This document shows positions 24,372-25,777 of a stretch of 25,777 bases of DNA, one piece after another (within the stretch, counting starts at the first letter, position 1; every line of letters starts with the position of its first letter). Both the position numbers and the translations under genes were made by a program. This stretch comes from a virus. The stretch covers positions 1 through 25,777 of the IMG/VR virus record IMGVR_UViG_3300020471_000041; one strand, 5' to 3'. The notes beneath the pieces are model-generated. The model was not told where the DNA came from. It ran no database searches and saw only the letters and a program-made list of their open reading frames with translations.

Positions 24372-24739
24372 ACTTTGGAGTTATCTATGGTGTTCGTGAC
24401 CTAGAAACTCAGAAAAAATTATATGAGGCTGGCAAATCACAGACTATGACCAGCAAACATTTGATTCAGGAAGATGGTTATGCACACGCTGTTGACCTTA
24501 TGGCTTATGATGGCAGTAATCCATCTTGGGATATTGTGGATTATGATAACATAGCTGATGCTATGCGTAAGGCTGGTAAAGAAGTTGGAGTTGATTTGGT
24601 TTGGGGTGCGGCATGGCACAAGCTACTTACCATGTCACCGGATAGTGCAGAAGATTTGATGAATGACTACATCGACACAAGACGAAAAGAAAATAGACGA
24701 CCCTTCATCGATGGACCTCACTTCCAGCTCCACACCTAG
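24272..24739 (+). CDS. Endolysin, peptidase M15 type (VanY-like)
   Basis: The protein has 155 residues. ATG 24272 is chosen because AGGAG lies at 24260-24264; an upstream in-frame ATG at 24191 would add a charged 27-residue extension without a good ribosome binding site. It cleaves peptide bonds in peptidoglycan. Zinc ligands fit H63 (SKHL), D75 (HAVD) and H150 (GPHF), with W111/W115 nearby. The N-terminal FKLSQRSLDRLDGVHPDLVK is the standard start of this phage endolysin group. The spacing between the first His and HAVD (SKHLIQEDGYAHAVD) is a few residues longer than the usual SRHLTGHAVD. It ends the plus-strand operon. Confidence 0.92.
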   Translation: MAFKLSQRSLDRLDGVHPDLVKVVKKAIEYTDVDFGVIYGVRDLETQKKLYEAGKSQTMTSKHLIQEDGYAHAVDLMAYDGSNPSWDIVDYDNIADAMRKAGKEVGVDLVWGAAWHKLLTMSPDSAEDLMNDYIDTRRKENRRPFIDGPHFQLHT

Positions 24740-24741
24740 CC

Positions 24742-24954
24742 TTACTTTTCCCATAGCTTCTTGCGTTCTATGTAGAGAGCAATGATATCCTCGAAGTTGT
24801 CTGGCTTGCGAGGTGGTATTGTGCTGTAGATATTGTATGCCTCGAAACATCTGTTCTCATTGTATACTTGTTCGCTTAGTTTCTGACATTCTCTTGCAGA
24901 TTCAAGGTCGATAGTGAGCATGAGAATGATAGTGTGGGTCATCTTTTCTATCAT
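24742..24954 (-). CDS. 70-residue unknown protein
   Basis: Reading leftward, ATG at 24954-24952 is preceded by a good GGAGG five bases away, which supports a real gene. The product starts MIEKMTHTIILMLTIDLESA and continues with charged helices (QKLSEQVYNENRCFEAYNIY, then FEDIIALYIERKKLWEK). It shows no membrane or enzyme signature that I recognise. It is the last gene of the minus-strand unit, lying just beyond an intrinsic terminator, and its stop is 2 bp from the endolysin stop on the opposite strand. Confidence 0.72.
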   Translation of the reverse strand: MIEKMTHTIILMLTIDLESARECQKLSEQVYNENRCFEAYNIYSTIPPRKPDNFEDIIALYIERKKLWEK

Positions 24955-24969
24955 AGTATCCTCCGTTGA

Positions 24970-25008
24970 TAAAAACTAGGAGGTCTGAGCAGTATAAGAC
25001 CTCCTAGT
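24970..25008 (-). terminator. Intrinsic terminator (minus strand)
   Basis: A perfect 12-bp stem (ACTAGGAGGTCT at 24975-24986 against AGACCTCCTAGT at 24997-25008) has a ten-base loop. On the minus strand it is followed by TTTTT (24975-24971), the classic rho-independent form. It lies after the SSB-like gene and before the 70-residue gene, about 20 bases from that gene's start, so it would attenuate expression of that gene. On the plus strand the stem is followed by ATGTTTT, so it might also stop late transcripts coming from the endolysin gene. Confidence 0.85.
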
Positions 25009-25047
25009 ATGTTTTAGGATGTAGTTATTTTGGAGAAAACTATGTCC

Positions 25048-25425
25048 CTAAAACGGTATTTCATCTGAATTGTCGTCATTGTCAACATCATTATTGGACG
25101 ACATTGCATTTTTCTCAGTCAGTTTCATGGACAGAATATTACCTTTTTCTGTCTGCTTGACCCAAGCGGCAACTCTCTTTTCTCCAGAAGAGATTTCCGC
25201 TACACCAGTAAACGTTGGTGCGTTTGGTGTATCGCTGTTGTTATCCCACAGCCTACCTACCTTGACATAGATGTCTCGGATTGTAGTGCCATCAGGCATT
25301 ACATCTTTGACCATTGCTATGCGTTTGGTTTCGCCCTCATCGTTAAGGCTACCAGTACCAACTAAGATTAGCTGGTCACTCTTGCTATTGAATATAGCAC
25401 CAGTGTTAGTGTTATCGTATTCCAT
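25048..25425 (-). CDS. SSB-like single-stranded DNA-binding protein
   Basis: The protein has 125 residues; reading leftward, GGAGG stands five bases before ATG (25425-25423). It has a beta-rich core (DQLILVGTGSLND, RIAMVKDVMPDGTTIRDIYV, RVAAWVKQTEKGNILSMKLT) and then an Asn/Asp-rich linker (NNDVDNDDNSDEIPF). The acidic tail ending in IPF is the signature of bacterial-type SSB, where the last residues recruit replication and repair enzymes. The core is shorter than E. coli SSB and I cannot confirm an OB fold by eye. Neighbouring an annealing protein, it belongs to the replication/recombination module. Confidence 0.72.
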   Translation of the reverse strand: MEYDNTNTGAIFNSKSDQLILVGTGSLNDEGETKRIAMVKDVMPDGTTIRDIYVKVGRLWDNNSDTPNAPTFTGVAEISSGEKRVAAWVKQTEKGNILSMKLTEKNAMSSNNDVDNDDNSDEIPF

Positions 25426-25437
25426 ATTACCTCCGTA

Positions 25438-25777
25438 TTAGAATGGATTCAGGTCTGACTTTTTGTCATCAGCCATGTGTTTGTTGTCGTGCTTACCAAG
25501 AAACACATCAGCATCACAACCGAGATGAGACAGACCTTTGGTTAGTGCATCAGTCAATGCCATTTTGCCAGCGTCTTCGGCTGGTCGTTTCATGTCCTTG
25601 TGCCAGAATGTTCTACTGCCAGCAATCGGACCAAAAATATTTTCAGGTAGACGAGTCCAGATACTTACCTTCGCTACAATCAGTATGACATCACCATTAG
25701 CTGGATAGTCATACTCTACATTGTATCCCCACCCTTCACCTACTGGACCAAACTTCTCAGTCATTTTCATTACCTGA
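25438..25777 (-). CDS. Rad52/ERF-like single-strand annealing protein, 5' end cut off
   Basis: The C-terminal part (at least 110 residues) is visible, and the frame stays open through the window end. An internal ATG at 25770 is not a convincing start, since the conserved block M.MTEKFGPVGEGWGY normally lies well inside the protein. Further landmarks are FWHKDMKRPAEDAGKMALTD and LTKGLSHLGCDADVFLGKHD, matching the DA.TKALS.LGF.ADVF.G..DD signature of phage Rad52-like annealing proteins. These pair complementary single strands in recombination and concatemer formation. It ends in ADDKKSDLNPF. It lies 12 bases upstream of the SSB-like gene in the same unit. Confidence 0.82.
   Translation of the reverse strand, partial: QVMKMTEKFGPVGEGWGYNVEYDYPANGDVILIVAKVSIWTRLPENIFGPIAGSRTFWHKDMKRPAEDAGKMALTDALTKGLSHLGCDADVFLGKHDNKHMADDKKSDLNPF

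Overview
The window looks like the late (virion and lysis) half of a tailed, T7-like podovirus genome, probably marine. The reasons are the order of recognisable genes (large terminase, head-tail connector, scaffold, gp13-like protein, major capsid protein, tail tubular proteins A and B, internal virion proteins of the gp14/gp15/gp16 type, tail fibre, holin, endolysin), AT-rich DNA, almost no intergenic space, many ATGA or TAATG stop/start overlaps, and several tiny Lys-rich proteins of kinds I associate with marine podoviruses. No integrase, repressor, RNA polymerase, tRNA, rRNA, insertion sequence or CRISPR array was seen. No stretch over 300 bases lacks a gene.

Layout, plus strand. 1-153 is a leader with a strong hairpin. 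154-2130 is a run of small, mostly very basic proteins, one with five MSDAQKR-type repeats, ending in a 67-residue protein that overlaps the terminase start. 2117-5519 holds terminase, a Gly-rich linker protein and the portal. 5503-8206 holds a Bbp19-like small protein, scaffold, a gp13-like acetyltransferase-fold protein, the capsid protein and a small putative head accessory protein. 8206-17853 encodes tail tubular A and B and three internal (ejection) proteins. 17857-22983 is the adsorption module: a T7-type fibre with decapeptide repeats and a cupredoxin-like insert, then two paralogous receptor-binding-type proteins separated by two AT-rich genes of unknown role. 22988-24739 is the lysis module: a single-TM protein, a two-TM holin candidate, a 52-residue His/Lys-rich peptide, a GTA-type holin, and an M15-type endolysin whose 5' end overlaps a possible membrane ORF in another frame.

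Layout, minus strand. From 25777 leftward lie the end of a replication/recombination module: the C-terminal part of a Rad52/ERF-like annealing protein (cut by the window edge), a small SSB-like protein with an acidic tail ending in IPF, a hairpin-plus-T-run terminator, and a 70-residue unknown protein whose stop faces the endolysin stop across 2 bp. The two transcription units therefore converge at about 24740.

The most striking signal is not a gene. Reading the whole window by eye I found no GATC at all and only one GGCC, although TCGA, with the same base composition as GATC, is very common. This suggests strong selection against a host restriction or methyl-directed repair target. Other points for follow-up are the cupredoxin-like domain in the fibre, the duplicated receptor-binding genes, an A9 run at which the gp13-like gene changes frame, and the hidden membrane ORF in the lysis cassette.
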